Shown here: positions 18,225 to 26,974 of the stretch, piece by piece
How positions within the stretch are numbered: the first letter of the stretch is position 1
How the letters are laid out: each line of letters opens with the position of its first letter
NCBI GenBank assembly: GCA_015655075.1
Contig: JAATFT010000025.1
Span: 21,971 to 85,970, forward strand
Length of the DNA stretch: 64,000 nucleotides
DNA from: Clostridiales bacterium
GTDB lineage: Bacteria > Bacillota > Clostridia > Lachnospirales > Lachnospiraceae
Direction of reading: 5' to 3'
Notes under the pieces: model-generated
The model's input: only the letters and a program-made list of their open reading frames with translations
What the model was told of the DNA's origin: nothing
Database searches by the model: none
Position numbers and translations under genes: made by a program

Positions 18225-18253
18225 TTGATTATTTTAGTAATTAAAGATATTAT
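18225..18253 (+). promoter_or_regulatory. Sigma-A-type promoter upstream of ftsZ
   Basis: TTGATT (18225-18230), a 17-base spacer and TATTAT (18248-18253) form a good vegetative promoter, giving ftsZ its own transcript with a leader of about 345 bases. Confidence 0.6.
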
Positions 18254-18605
18254 ATACTATAGGAATAAAGAATATACTCGTCTTAGTTATACGTGAAGAC
18301 AGGCATAAAAGTATATAATATAATGAAAGCGTAGTGAGGAATCGCAAGCTTGCTTGCAGAATCCGAGTGCAGCAACAAGATCATGAACACGCTTTATGTT
18401 CTTGTTGTATTCCCTGGGTTAAAAGCAGTATTCAGAAGAGAAACGCCTTATGTCAGACAGTGTCCGAAACTTAAACTTCGGAATGCCAAGGGAGCTAAAG
18501 GAGATAAAATTATTTATTTCTATTTGAATAAATAAAATTGTTAGTAAGTATATAATTATCGATAAATTTAGTGTAGAAGATAAGTATTGTGAAGGAGGAA
18601 GTACC
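18254..18605 (+). other. Long structured leader before ftsZ, no gene
   Basis: No credible gene lies in this 352-base stretch. It contains a short palindrome (gcaagc tt gcttgc, 18344-18357). A bulged hairpin has arms caacaaga at 18373 and gttcttgttg at 18398-18407. A second weak promoter-like pair lies near 18540. The strong ribosome site aaggagg at 18592-18598 serves ftsZ. A 61-codon open frame at 18350 overlaps the hairpins and has no ribosome site, so it is not called. Confidence 0.5.
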
Positions 18606-19838
18606 TTGCTTGAGATAAGAACGAATGAAGCTGATTCATCTGCAAAAATACTTGTTATTGGAGTAGGAGGCGCAGGGAATAACGCTGTTAATAGAATGAT
18701 TGAAGAAAATATCGTCGGTGTTGATTTTATATGTGTGAACACAGATAAACAACATTTAAAGAATTGTAAAGCACCACAGTGTGTTCAGATCGGCGAGAAG
18801 TTAACAAAGGGTCTGGGAGCGGGTGCACAGCCTGAAATCGGAGCCCAGGCTGCAGAAGAGAGCAGAGAAGAGTTAACTGAAATTATCAAAGGCTCAGATA
18901 TGGTATTCGTTACTTGCGGTATGGGCGGCGGAACAGGTACGGGAGCAGCGCCTATCGTTGCACAGATAGCCAAAGAGATGGGAATCTTAACGGTCGGCAT
19001 AGTAACAAAACCCTTTAAATTTGAAGCAAAAACACGTATGAATAACGCCCTTGGCGGCATTGAAAGACTGAAAGAACATGTAGATACCTTAATTGTAATT
19101 CCCAATGATAAATTACTTGAAATTGTAGACCGAAGAACCACCATGCCGGATGCATTGCGTAAAGCGGATGAAGTATTGCAGCAGGGGGTACAGGGAATCA
19201 CGGATCTGATTAATGTGCCCGGCTTGATCAACTTGGACTTTGCCGATGTACAGACGGTTATGAAGGATAAAGGAGTTGCACACATTGGTATTGGTGTGGG
19301 CAAAGGGGATGATAAATGTGTCGATGCTGTCAATCAGGCTATCACAAGTCCCTTGTTGGAAACCACCATTGCGGGTGCGTCCCATGTCATTATAAATATA
19401 TCGGGAGATATCAGCCTGATTGAAGCCAATGAGGCGGCAACGATGGTTCAGGAATTAGCAGGTGATGCCGCAAATATTATTTTCGGTGCCATGTATGATG
19501 AGACTACGCCGGATGAGGCGACAATTACGGTTATTGCCACCGGCTTAGACAGTAAAGCAGCCGGGGCCGGGGAACAGGTAAAAGGACCCAGCTTTCTTAA
19601 ACAGCCTTCGGTAAGACCGGAATATAAGTTTAACAGCGGTGTCAATCCTTCTACGTCCTATACGAAAGCACAATCCCAGATTGCTGCTACATCCAGTAAC
19701 AATAGCATAAACAAAACTCCTTCACAAAGCGTAAACAGTCCGAATTCCGGCGGTAACAGTACTATTGGTAACGGTTCCGCGGACTCCGGCGGAATAAAAA
19801 TACCTGAATTTTTACAAAAGAATCGTAACCATAAATAA
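18606..19838 (+). CDS. ftsZ: Cell division GTPase FtsZ
   Basis: FtsZ is the tubulin homologue that forms the Z-ring. The GTP-binding tubulin signature GGGTGTG is at about residues 107-113, with [15 protein letters not shown] near the N-terminus and the T7 loop [11 protein letters not shown]. After about residue 320 comes a variable S/N/Q-rich linker. It ends in a conserved C-terminal peptide IKIPEFLQK, the docking site for FtsA/SepF-type partners. The start is TTG 18606, decided by aggagg seven bases upstream. ftsA is not adjacent. Confidence 0.97.
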   Translation: MLEIRTNEADSSAKILVIGVGGAGNNAVNRMIEENIVGVDFICVNTDKQHLKNCKAPQCVQIGEKLTKGLGAGAQPEIGAQAAEESREELTEIIKGSDMVFVTCGMGGGTGTGAAPIVAQIAKEMGILTVGIVTKPFKFEAKTRMNNALGGIERLKEHVDTLIVIPNDKLLEIVDRRTTMPDALRKADEVLQQGVQGITDLINVPGLINLDFADVQTVMKDKGVAHIGIGVGKGDDKCVDAVNQAITSPLLETTIAGASHVIINISGDISLIEANEAATMVQELAGDAANIIFGAMYDETTPDEATITVIATGLDSKAAGAGEQVKGPSFLKQPSVRPEYKFNSGVNPSTSYTKAQSQIAATSSNNSINKTPSQSVNSPNSGGNSTIGNGSADSGGIKIPEFLQKNRNHK

Positions 19839-19871
19839 AGAGATAAAGAGATAAATATACATATATAGATG

Positions 19872-19938
19872 AGCCTGTCCCATCTTTAGCAGAGCAAAAA
19901 TATTTTTAGCCCGGTTAAAGATAGGACAGGCTTTTTTT
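19872..19938 (+). terminator. Strong terminator after ftsZ
   Basis: The outer stem agcctgtcc / ggacaggct (9 bp) continues through a single-base mismatch into atcttta / taaagat, and seven T follow. The T run merges with the first hairpin of dispersed-element copy B. Confidence 0.93.
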
Positions 19939-20062
19939 ATTCAATAGGAAATTGCGTCCTATTGAATAAAAACGCTCCGCGGGATACGCATGACGCTTGT
20001 AAGGTATATGTCGCAAAGCGACCAAGCGTCAGCGCAGAGTTTGCTTTGCAAACTCTTTCTTG
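19934..20062 (+). repeat. Three-hairpin dispersed element, copy B
   Basis: Hairpin 1 is tttttattcaatagga / tcctattgaataaaaa (19934-19972). Hairpin 2 has an outer stem tgacgctt / aagcgtca around an inner gtcgcaaagcgac. Hairpin 3 is agagtttgc / gcaaactct. This is the best-paired copy. It fills the gap between the ftsZ terminator and the spoIIG promoter region. A 61-codon open frame starting at 19990 is a by-product of the repeat, not a gene. The remaining gap to 20200 shows only A/T-rich sequence. Confidence 0.9.
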
Positions 20063-20203
20063 TCGTTAGGGAAGACTTCGCCGGCGGGCGAATAAACAAG
20101 AAAATAATTTGTAAAAAAAATACAAATTCAAGTATCTTACTGCTGTTTTTACTTCTATTTTGTAAGTATGAGTAAATGAAAAAGACAAATTAATTACCAG
20201 AAA

Positions 20204-20236
20204 ATGACAAATTATATGAGGGTTAGAAGCTATAAT
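20204..20236 (+). promoter_or_regulatory. Possible Spo0A-activated spoIIG promoter
   Basis: ATGACA (20204-20209) is separated from TATAAT (20231-20236) by 21 bases. The B. subtilis spoIIG promoter is known for such a long spacer (22) and for Spo0A boxes at the -35. Two similar tracts, aaagacaaat (20181-20190) and aaatgacaaat (20202-20212), contain the GACA/TGTC core of the 0A box, but match the rest of the consensus poorly. The spacing is seen; Spo0A control is inferred. Confidence 0.5.
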
Positions 20237-20256
20237 AGGAAAAGAAAATACAAGTT

Positions 20257-21219
20257 ATGGAAGCGGGGGTGAACTTGTACCTTGAGATTTATGTAGACGT
20301 AATATTTTGTATTAATTTTATTATGGATATCCTGTTGCTTCTGATAGTAAGGAAAATATTAAAGTATAAAAGATCTATCATCCGTTTATTATGCGGGGCC
20401 GGCATTGGTGCTTTAGGTGCCTGCATATTGGCTGTTGTTCCAAATTTGAATGGATTCGTTGGATTTCTTGCCGCTTATGTCATAATTTGCTTTGCTATGA
20501 TTTTGATTACTTTCGGATTTAAAAGCCCGGCGGCAGCAGTCAAAGCGGTTGTTATACTTTATATTGCCACATTTTTTTTAGGCGGTGTTATAAACTCTCT
20601 TTATTATCACTCCATGCTGGGATATTATTTTGAAGAACTAATTCGGGGAAGATTATTTCAGAATCAAAATATGGCATTTTTTGTTCTTGTAATCCTGGTT
20701 GGGACGGCTGCAGTTTGGGTTTTTATTAAAGCTTTAAAAAATCTTCGGGGCGGTGATTTAAAAACTTATGAAACGGAACTGTCATATGCAGATAAGAGTA
20801 TTCGGGTAATCGGATTATTAGATACAGGTAACAATTTATATGATCCGATTTATGGAAAGCCGGTAATAATTGCAGAGTATTCTGCATTAGAGCCGTTATT
20901 AACGGTATATCAAAGAAATCTGCTTCAGGTAATGTTGGATACTTCAGATGGAAAGCATGTTTCCTTTCATGAAAGGGATAATCCATTAGAGAATAGTATC
21001 TTACAGAAGGAATCGGAAGAGCATTTTAATATTATGATGATACCGTACCGATCAATTGGCAAAAAAAACGGTATATTACCTGCGATAGTAATGAATCGGG
21101 TAGTAATATTAAGCGGTGAAGAAAAGATTTACAGCGAGAAAGTATATACAGCCGTCAGCAGAGAAAAATTATCAAAAGGAAATGAATATCAGGTGATTTT
21201 ACACAGGGGTATTATGTAA
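20257..21219 (+). CDS. spoIIGA: Sporulation sigma-E processing protease SpoIIGA
   Basis: SpoIIGA is the membrane aspartic protease that cleaves pro-SigE in the mother cell after a forespore signal. The N-terminal half has five or so hydrophobic spans. The cytoplasmic half contains the catalytic motif [11 protein letters not shown] (D at about residue 189) and a C-terminal protease lobe. The start is uncertain: ATG 20257, GTG 20269 and TTG 20275 are all in frame, and gcgggggtga best fits the TTG, giving MYLEIYVDV. It lies directly upstream of its substrate gene sigE. Confidence 0.93.
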   Translation: MEAGVNLYLEIYVDVIFCINFIMDILLLLIVRKILKYKRSIIRLLCGAGIGALGACILAVVPNLNGFVGFLAAYVIICFAMILITFGFKSPAAAVKAVVILYIATFFLGGVINSLYYHSMLGYYFEELIRGRLFQNQNMAFFVLVILVGTAAVWVFIKALKNLRGGDLKTYETELSYADKSIRVIGLLDTGNNLYDPIYGKPVIIAEYSALEPLLTVYQRNLLQVMLDTSDGKHVSFHERDNPLENSILQKESEEHFNIMMIPYRSIGKKNGILPAIVMNRVVILSGEEKIYSEKVYTAVSREKLSKGNEYQVILHRGIM

Positions 21220-21281
21220 CGGAACAAATACAAAAGTATTATTATGCATTGGGTGAAAGTGTAAAGGGAGGAAAAGTAAAA

Positions 21282-22022
21282 ATGTTATTGAAAATTACAA
21301 TACCAAATAAAATTCAATTCAGGGTAATTCCAGACTTTAGAAGCATCTTATTTAGCGGTCATGGAGATATACATTATATTGGCGGAGCAGAAGTTCTTCC
21401 CGCACCATTGGATGCAGTAAGGGAAGCGGAGGAAATTGCCAAACTGGGAACGGAGTATGATACGGAGGCAAAATCCATATTGGTGGAACATAATTTAAGA
21501 TTGGTTGTTTACATAGCAAAGAAATTTGACAATACCGGAGTTGGTGTGGAAGACTTAATTTCAATTGGAACAATCGGATTAATAAAAGCGATAAATACCT
21601 ACAATCCGGATAAAAATATAAAACTGGCTACTTACGCTTCCAGATGTATTGAGAATGAAATTTTAATGTATTTAAGAAGAAATAATAAAACAAAACTGGA
21701 AGTATCCATTGACGAACCTTTAAATGTGGACTGGGATGGCAATGAGTTGCTTTTATCCGATATTTTAGGGACGGAAGAGGACGTTATTTACAAAAATATA
21801 GAAGAAGAAGTTGACCGGAAACTTTTAGGGAAGGCTTTGTCAAAACTTAGTGAAAGAGAGAGAATTATTGTACAGCTGCGTTTTGGTTTAAATACGGAGG
21901 ACGGAAATGAGCGTACTCAGAAAGAGGTTGCGGACCTTTTGGGCATTTCCCAATCTTATATTTCCAGATTGGAAAAGAAAATCATTAAGCGTTTAAAGAA
22001 AGAAATGTTAAGACTGGAATAA
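21282..22022 (+). CDS. sigE: RNA polymerase sigma-E factor (pro-SigE)
   Basis: SigE directs early mother-cell transcription during sporulation. An N-terminal pro-sequence (about residues 1-28) precedes [13 protein letters not shown], matching the B. subtilis processing region YIGGSEALPPPL. Region 2 includes [16 protein letters not shown] and [13 protein letters not shown]. Region 4 ends [18 protein letters not shown]. Start: agggagg at 21265-21271 supports ATG 21282; an in-frame start at 21249 would add 11 residues. It pairs with spoIIGA upstream; sigG follows after about 110 bases. Confidence 0.96.
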   Translation: MLLKITIPNKIQFRVIPDFRSILFSGHGDIHYIGGAEVLPAPLDAVREAEEIAKLGTEYDTEAKSILVEHNLRLVVYIAKKFDNTGVGVEDLISIGTIGLIKAINTYNPDKNIKLATYASRCIENEILMYLRRNNKTKLEVSIDEPLNVDWDGNELLLSDILGTEEDVIYKNIEEEVDRKLLGKALSKLSERERIIVQLRFGLNTEDGNERTQKEVADLLGISQSYISRLEKKIIKRLKKEMLRLE

Positions 22023-22131
22023 TTTTTTCAGCCGTTTAAAAAAGGAAATTATTACATCTTATTTTACCGTATAAAGAGAACCCAAATAGTGAATCATTAA
22101 TTTATGTAAATATGATTTGGGAGGTTTTAAT

Positions 22132-22911
22132 ATGGCTCTTTATAAGGTAGAAATATGTGGTGTAAATACATCGAAATTACCATTACTGAACAATAGTGAA
22201 AAGGAAGAATTATTTAAGCGTATATTAAAGGGGGACAAAGAGGCCAGGGATTTATATATAAAAGGCAATCTTCGTTTGGTACTTAGTATTATACAGCGTT
22301 TTTCCAATAGCAATGAAAATGTAGATGATTTATTTCAGATAGGTTGTATCGGGCTTATGAAGGCAATCGACAATTTTGACATTAACCAGAATGTCAAATT
22401 CTCTACCTACGCCGTTCCTATGATAATCGGTGAAATCAGGCGTTATTTAAGAGACAATAACAGTATACGTGTCAGCCGTTCTCTCCGTGATACTGCCTAC
22501 AAAGCAATCTATGCCAAAGAGGCTTTGTTAAAAAAGAATGAAAAAGAACCTACCGTATGTGAAATTGCCGATGAAATCGGCATGAGTAAAGAAGATATCG
22601 TATTTGCCATGGATGCGATACAAAGTCCCGTATCCCTTTATGAACCCGTATATTCCGAAGGCGGAGACACCTTATATATCATGGACCAGGTGAGCGATAA
22701 AAAAAACAGAGAGGAAAACTGGGTGGAGGAGATTTCTTTAAAAGAAGCACTGTCTAAGCTGTCGGAACGGGAAAGAAATATTATAGAACTCCGTTTTTAT
22801 GAAGGGAAAACCCAAATGGAGGTTGCCAAAGAAATATGTATCTCCCAGGCACAGGTTTCCAGACTTGAAAAATCAGCCTTAAAAAGCATGAGAAATTATT
22901 TGGTACAATAA
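22132..22911 (+). CDS. sigG: RNA polymerase sigma-G factor
   Basis: SigG controls late forespore genes. The characteristic N-terminus KVEICGVNTSKLP is present, the segment that binds the anti-sigma factors SpoIIAB/CsfB in Bacillus. NLRLVLSIIQRF and CIGLMKAIDNFD follow in region 2, RDNNSIRVSRSLRD in region 3 and QAQVSRLEKSALKSM in region 4. ATG 22132 is set by gggaggt seven bases upstream; a TTG at 22117 overlaps that site. spoIIGA-sigE-sigG is the conserved order. No convincing forespore-type promoter was identified in the short gap. Confidence 0.97.
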   Translation: MALYKVEICGVNTSKLPLLNNSEKEELFKRILKGDKEARDLYIKGNLRLVLSIIQRFSNSNENVDDLFQIGCIGLMKAIDNFDINQNVKFSTYAVPMIIGEIRRYLRDNNSIRVSRSLRDTAYKAIYAKEALLKKNEKEPTVCEIADEIGMSKEDIVFAMDAIQSPVSLYEPVYSEGGDTLYIMDQVSDKKNREENWVEEISLKEALSKLSERERNIIELRFYEGKTQMEVAKEICISQAQVSRLEKSALKSMRNYLVQ

Positions 22912-22955
22912 CCTGAAAAAGCAGAATTCAAATAAAAATGAAATAATAAACAGTG

Positions 22956-23036
22956 AACAGGTTTGATGTTTTGATATAATTATTTGTTTTTTATGAGAAG
23001 TTGTCCGTACTTAAAAATATCAAACCTGTTAATTAT
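22956..23036. terminator. Bidirectional terminator-type hairpin between sigG and ylmC/ymxH
   Basis: The arms aacaggtttgat (22956-22967) and atcaaacctgtt (23019-23030) pair perfectly over 12 bp, though with a long 51-base loop. An A/T-rich tract follows on the right. It lies between convergent genes. Nearby aaaggttag[c/t]ctgaa is repeated at 23049 and 23078. Function as a terminator is likely but the loop is unusually long. Confidence 0.6.
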
Positions 23037-23103
23037 TTTCTCAAAGGCAAAGGTTAGCCTGAAAAATGTAGTTTGAAAAAGGTTAGTCTGAATATAGTCA
23101 AGG

Positions 23104-23367
23104 TTAAAGAAATGCCGATTTAATCAAAGCTTTCTCGGCATCGATATCCACGAGGATAACATCGGCGCCAATTTGTTTTATGCAGCAGTAATCTATTACA
23201 TATTCGTGATCTCTTCCAAGAATACCCCATATTTTACATGGACCCGGTACAATAATCCGGATAATGATTCCGGTATGTATGTCAATCTCCAAATCACAGA
23301 TATAGCCAAGTCTTTCCCCGTCTCTGCAGTTAATAACTTCTTTTTCCTTCAATTCACACATTCTCAT
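23104..23367 (-). CDS. YlmC/YmxH-family PRC-barrel sporulation protein
   Basis: This 87-aa protein opens with CELKEKEVINCRDGERLGYICDLEID, the typical start of the YlmC/YmxH family of single PRC-barrel proteins found in spore formers. The conserved GPCKIWGILGRDHEYVI centre is also present. The role is unknown in detail; family members are linked to sporulation. A strong ribosome site (ggaggtgatt) precedes the ATG on the minus strand. It is the only minus-strand gene in the window, facing sigG and diverging from nrdR. Confidence 0.88.
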   Translation of the reverse strand: MRMCELKEKEVINCRDGERLGYICDLEIDIHTGIIIRIIVPGPCKIWGILGRDHEYVIDYCCIKQIGADVILVDIDAEKALIKSAFL

Positions 23368-23448
23368 ATTGCAATCACCTCCAGGATAGGTTAAGCAGCT
23401 TTATTTATTAATATATGAATTTAACTATGGATATATGAAGAAAATAAC

Positions 23449-23477
23449 TTGACCAATGGGCAAAACTTCAATATAAT
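23449..23477 (+). promoter_or_regulatory. Sigma-A-type promoter of nrdR
   Basis: TTGACC (23449-23454), a 17-base spacer and a perfect TATAAT (23472-23477) lie about 60 bases before nrdR. Confidence 0.82.
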
Positions 23478-23538
23478 CGAGCTATAAATAATGAATTGTA
23501 ACTATATTAAGTTATTTAAAAAGAAAAGAGGGATAGTG

Positions 23539-23991
23539 ATGAAGTGTCCATTTTGCGGAAAAGAGAACACGAGGGTTATAGATTCCAGGCCTGCCGATGA
23601 TAACAGTTCCATAAGAAGAAGGCGCCAATGCGATGAATGCCTGAAGAGATTTACAACTTATGAAAAAGTAGAAGCAATACCCTTAGTAGTTATTAAGAAG
23701 GATAATAACCGGGAGCCCTATGACCGTGCAAAAATTGAAGCGGGTGTATTTCGCTCCTGTCACAAGCGGCCCATATCGGTAGATCAGATTAATGCCCTGG
23801 TGGATGAGGTGGAAAATGCAGTATTTAACATGGAAGAAAAAGAGGTCCCCAGTTCCGTTATCGGAGAAATCGTAATGGATAAATTAAAAGAACTGGATCC
23901 CGTGGCATATGTCCGGTTTGCATCCGTTTACCGTGAGTTTAAAGACGTAAATACATTTATGGATGAATTAAAGAAAATATTGGATAATTAA
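23539..23991 (+). CDS. nrdR: Transcriptional repressor NrdR
   Basis: NrdR represses ribonucleotide reductase genes when dATP/ATP occupy its ATP-cone. The zinc ribbon is MKCPFCG...RRRRQCDEC, with four cysteines. The ATP-cone follows ([20 protein letters not shown] to the C-terminal region). ATG 23539, preceded by gaggga, gives the standard 150-aa protein. An upstream in-frame start at 23491 would add 16 residues and is unlikely. NrdR boxes near reductase genes would lie outside this window. Confidence 0.96.
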   Translation: MKCPFCGKENTRVIDSRPADDNSSIRRRRQCDECLKRFTTYEKVEAIPLVVIKKDNNREPYDRAKIEAGVFRSCHKRPISVDQINALVDEVENAVFNMEEKEVPSSVIGEIVMDKLKELDPVAYVRFASVYREFKDVNTFMDELKKILDN

Positions 23992-24052
23992 AATTATAGG
24001 AAAAGTCGAGGAAATAAAGCCAAAATTGTTTTATTAGTTTTGTCTTTTTATC

Positions 24053-24081
24053 TTGTAAGCTTACCTTTTCTTTGCTATACT
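24053..24081 (+). promoter_or_regulatory. Sigma-A-type promoter of comM
   Basis: TTGTAA (24053-24058), a 17-base spacer and TATACT (24076-24081) fit the vegetative consensus. The predicted transcript would start near 24088, just before the hairpin that covers the comM ribosome site. Confidence 0.7.
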
Positions 24082-24096
24082 GAATGCAGATGATGT

Positions 24097-24126
24097 TTCC
24101 TTCCTTGCGGAGAGACAAGGAAAGGA
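24097..24126 (+). promoter_or_regulatory. Hairpin covering the comM ribosome-binding site
   Basis: tttccttccttg pairs with caaggaaagga across an 8-base loop. The 3' arm contains most of the comM Shine-Dalgarno (aaggag, 24122-24127). The transcript from the promoter just upstream would begin almost directly with this structure, which suggests translation could be held low until the hairpin opens. Confidence 0.55.
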
Positions 24127-24132
24127 GTCAAA

Positions 24133-25665
24133 ATGTTCAGCAAAGCACTTAGTGCCGCCGTGAATGGAATAGACGGCACAATCGTATCCGTGGAAGCCGA
24201 TGTCAGTGACGGGCTGCCGATTTTTGACCTGGTCGGCTATCTTGGGTCAGAAGTGAGGGAAGCCCGGGAAAGGGTTCGGATATCCTTAAAGAATTCAGGC
24301 TATAAACTGCCTGCCAAGAGAATCACAATTAATCTGTCACCAGCAGATCTTCGCAAAGAAGGTACTGCTTTTGATCTTCCTATTGCAGTCGCAATTTTAA
24401 CCGCCTTCGGTTATATTCCCCAGGAAAATCTTGAGAAAACCTTATTTATAGGTGAAATGAGCTTAAATGGAGAAATTAATAAGGTAAACGGCGTACTTCC
24501 CATTGTATATACTGCCTACAGGCTTGGTTTTGAAAGATGTATCGTCCCTATTGATAACGGGAAGGAGGGAGCTGCGGTTCAGGGAATTGACGTATATGGA
24601 GTAAAAAATTTACAGGAAACGGTAAAGCTATTAAACAACGACTGTATTTTAGAGCCGTATTTTATTCATAAAGAGGATCTGGCTTACGGGGATGAGGCGG
24701 ATAATCTGGATTTTTCCGATGTAACCGGACAGGAACTGACCAAAAGGGCGATCGAGATAGCCGCGTCCGGAATGCATAATATTCTTATGGTAGGGCCTCC
24801 GGGAGCAGGTAAAACCATGCTTGCAAAACGGATACCGACCATTATGCCTGTGCTTACCTTTGAAGAAAGCCTGGAAATATCAAAAGTCTACAGTGTAGCA
24901 GGCCTGTTAAACAATAGTAGATCTTTAATTCAAAAGAGACCTTTTCGTTCTCCTCACCATACGATTACCACCGCGGCTTTGGCCGGCGGAGGAAGAACCC
25001 CCCTGCCGGGTGAAATAAGCCTTGCCCATTTCGGCGTCCTGTTCCTGGACGAATTACCCGAATTTAACAGCAATACCATAGAAACATTAAGACAGCCCCT
25101 GGAGGAAAATGAGGTCACCATAGCAAGAGTTCAGGGGACTTACCGGTATCCTGCGGATTTCATGCTGGTGGCCGCCATGAACCCCTGTTCCTGCGGATAT
25201 TACCCTGACCGTAATAAATGCGGTTGTTCCCCTAACCAGGTAAAACGTTACTTGGGAAAAATAAGCAGGCCGTTACTGGACCGGATTGATATATGCATAG
25301 AGGTCTTACAGGTAAACTATAAGGAGCTGGAAAACCATAAACTGGCTGAAACCTCTGAAAATATCAGGGCCAGGGTAATGGGGGCAAGAGACATACAATT
25401 AAGTCGCTATAAAGATGAAAAGTTCTATTTTAATTCTCAATTAACCCCTAAAACTATAAATCAATATTGCAAACTGGGCAAAAAAGAAAAAATACTGCTG
25501 GAGAAAGCCTTTACAAAGATGAATTTAACCGCAAGAGCCTACCACAGGATTCTTAAAGTATCCAGGACCATTGCGGATTTGGACGGCTGTGAGGTGATTA
25601 AAGAAAAGCATCTTAGTGAAGCAATCTGCTACAGAAGCTTAGATAAAAAGTATTGGGAGGATTAG
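24133..25665 (+). CDS. comM: ComM-family AAA+ ATPase (YifB/Mg-chelatase-like)
   Basis: ComM is a hexameric helicase that promotes branch migration during natural transformation; many non-competent bacteria also carry it. An N-terminal Lon-like domain (about residues 1-170) includes LSPADLRKEGTAFDLPIA. The AAA+ domain has Walker A GPPGAGKTMLAKR, Walker B LFLDELPEF and the MNPCSCGYY cysteine segment, with a C-terminal lid. The length of 510 aa is normal. It lies directly before dprA, another recombination/transformation gene, with a 7-base gap. Confidence 0.93.
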   Translation: MFSKALSAAVNGIDGTIVSVEADVSDGLPIFDLVGYLGSEVREARERVRISLKNSGYKLPAKRITINLSPADLRKEGTAFDLPIAVAILTAFGYIPQENLEKTLFIGEMSLNGEINKVNGVLPIVYTAYRLGFERCIVPIDNGKEGAAVQGIDVYGVKNLQETVKLLNNDCILEPYFIHKEDLAYGDEADNLDFSDVTGQELTKRAIEIAASGMHNILMVGPPGAGKTMLAKRIPTIMPVLTFEESLEISKVYSVAGLLNNSRSLIQKRPFRSPHHTITTAALAGGGRTPLPGEISLAHFGVLFLDELPEFNSNTIETLRQPLEENEVTIARVQGTYRYPADFMLVAAMNPCSCGYYPDRNKCGCSPNQVKRYLGKISRPLLDRIDICIEVLQVNYKELENHKLAETSENIRARVMGARDIQLSRYKDEKFYFNSQLTPKTINQYCKLGKKEKILLEKAFTKMNLTARAYHRILKVSRTIADLDGCEVIKEKHLSEAICYRSLDKKYWED

Positions 25666-25672
25666 ATAATCA

Positions 25673-26779
25673 ATGAGTGATAACATGACGAAGAAAGAAT
25701 ATTGGTTTTGGCTGTGTAATCTGGAACAGATCGGAATAAAGAAAATACAGGCTGTTTTAGATTTTTACGGGACACCGGAGCAGGCTTATCTGGACAACGG
25801 CAGGGGATTGGAGCAGATAAGCGTTCTGACAGCTTCTGACAAAGAGATCATGTTAAAAAGTAAGGAGTCGGAAAGAATACAAGAAAACTATGCTAAACTG
25901 AAAGATAAAGGTATATATTTTGTAACGAAAGAGGAGGACGGTTATCCCTCCAGGCTGCATAACATATACAATCCTCCCTTTGCCTTGTATATCAAGGGGG
26001 CATTACCCAGAGAGGACAGGATCAGCATAGCTGTAGTAGGAGCAAGGAATTGCACCTACTATGGCAGGGAAACCGCCCGGCATCTGTCCGGGAAATTAGC
26101 GGAGGCCGGTGTTCAGATTATCAGCGGACTGGCCAGAGGAATTGATGGTTATGCCCATGAAGGGGCTATTGCCGCCGGAGGAAGCACCTATGGAATTGAA
26201 GGATGCAGCGTAGACATCTGCTATCCGAAAGAAAATTTTAATATTTATATGGAAATGCAGGAAAAGGGTGGAATTATATCGGAGTACGGTCCCGGCCGTC
26301 ACCCGAAGGCCTGTAATTTTCCCATGCGGAACCGGCTGATCAGCGGCATGTCCGACGGAATACTGGTAATAGAAGCCAGGGAAAGAAGCGGGTCTTTAAT
26401 TACTGCTGATTTGGGATTGGAGCAGGGAAAGAATGTTTATTCCATTCCCGGCCGTGTTCAGGATTGCTGCAGCGTGGGGTGCAATAATCTTATTAAAATG
26501 GGTGCAAAAATGGTCACCGGACCGGAGGATATACTGGAAGATTATGGAATATTTTATAAAGATTGTAAAAATCAAATAAAAAAAATTGATAAATTACTTG
26601 AAACAAAAGAAAAAATAGTGTATGCTTGTTTAAGTTCTTTCCCAAAGCATATGAATGAAATTGGTGGAGAAACTAATCTAAGTGTAATGGAATTATCCGA
26701 GATTCTTATGAACTTGGAACTAAAAAATTATATAAGACAAATAAGAAAAAATTATTATGTATATATATCAGAAACATAA
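25673..26779 (+). CDS. dprA: DNA-processing protein DprA
   Basis: DprA loads RecA on incoming single-stranded DNA during transformation. A short N-terminal helical domain precedes the Rossmann fold, with VVGARNCTYYGRE, ISGLARGIDGYAHEGAI, GCSVDICYPKEN and ARERSGSLITADLGLEQG. A C-terminal winged-helix (DML1-like) region follows. The length of 368 aa is typical. ATG 25673 may be replaced by ATG 25685; gggagga overlaps the end of comM. The 3' end is A/T-rich. A 167-bp near-palindrome follows. Confidence 0.94.
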   Translation: MSDNMTKKEYWFWLCNLEQIGIKKIQAVLDFYGTPEQAYLDNGRGLEQISVLTASDKEIMLKSKESERIQENYAKLKDKGIYFVTKEEDGYPSRLHNIYNPPFALYIKGALPREDRISIAVVGARNCTYYGRETARHLSGKLAEAGVQIISGLARGIDGYAHEGAIAAGGSTYGIEGCSVDICYPKENFNIYMEMQEKGGIISEYGPGRHPKACNFPMRNRLISGMSDGILVIEARERSGSLITADLGLEQGKNVYSIPGRVQDCCSVGCNNLIKMGAKMVTGPEDILEDYGIFYKDCKNQIKKIDKLLETKEKIVYACLSSFPKHMNEIGGETNLSVMELSEILMNLELKNYIRQIRKNYYVYISET

Positions 26780-26790
26780 AAGCATTAAAA

Positions 26791-26957
26791 CTAGTACAAC
26801 GTCCGCTAAATAACCGGGCAAATTTCTGAGAATGATTTTTCTTAGACAGTGATTGACAAACGCAGGCGTAGTGAGGCTGCGCCGAGGCTTGACCGTTGCT
26901 GTATAAGAAAAATCAGGCCAGATAATTTGCATAGTTATTTACAGGATGTTGTACTAG
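26791..26957. repeat. Long imperfect palindrome between dprA and topA
   Basis: The outer arms at 26791-26814 (ctagtacaac...taaataac) and 26934-26957 match in inverted orientation at 21 of 24 positions. Pairing continues inward through gcaaatt, tgatttttcttagacag and a terminal ggcgtag / ctgcgcc hairpin, so most of the 167 bases fold back on themselves. It contains no gene. The size, ctagtac ends and full-length symmetry resemble a miniature inverted-repeat element. It ends just before the topA ribosome site. Confidence 0.82.
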
Positions 26958-26974
26958 ACAAGGGGAGTGGATAT

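Noticed and set aside
18350..18535. 61-codon open frame upstream of ftsZ
   Set aside because: It covers the hairpins of the ftsZ leader, has no ribosome site, and its protein shows no recognisable pattern.
19990..20175. 61-codon open frame downstream of ftsZ
   Set aside because: It lies across dispersed-element copy B, and its hairpins account for the sequence. A similar peptide appears at 30370 only because copy C is the same repeat. No ribosome site.
22023..22131. SigF/SigG-type promoter before sigG
   Set aside because: Sequences resembling the -35 (tgaat) are present, but no fitting -10 at the right distance could be found by eye.
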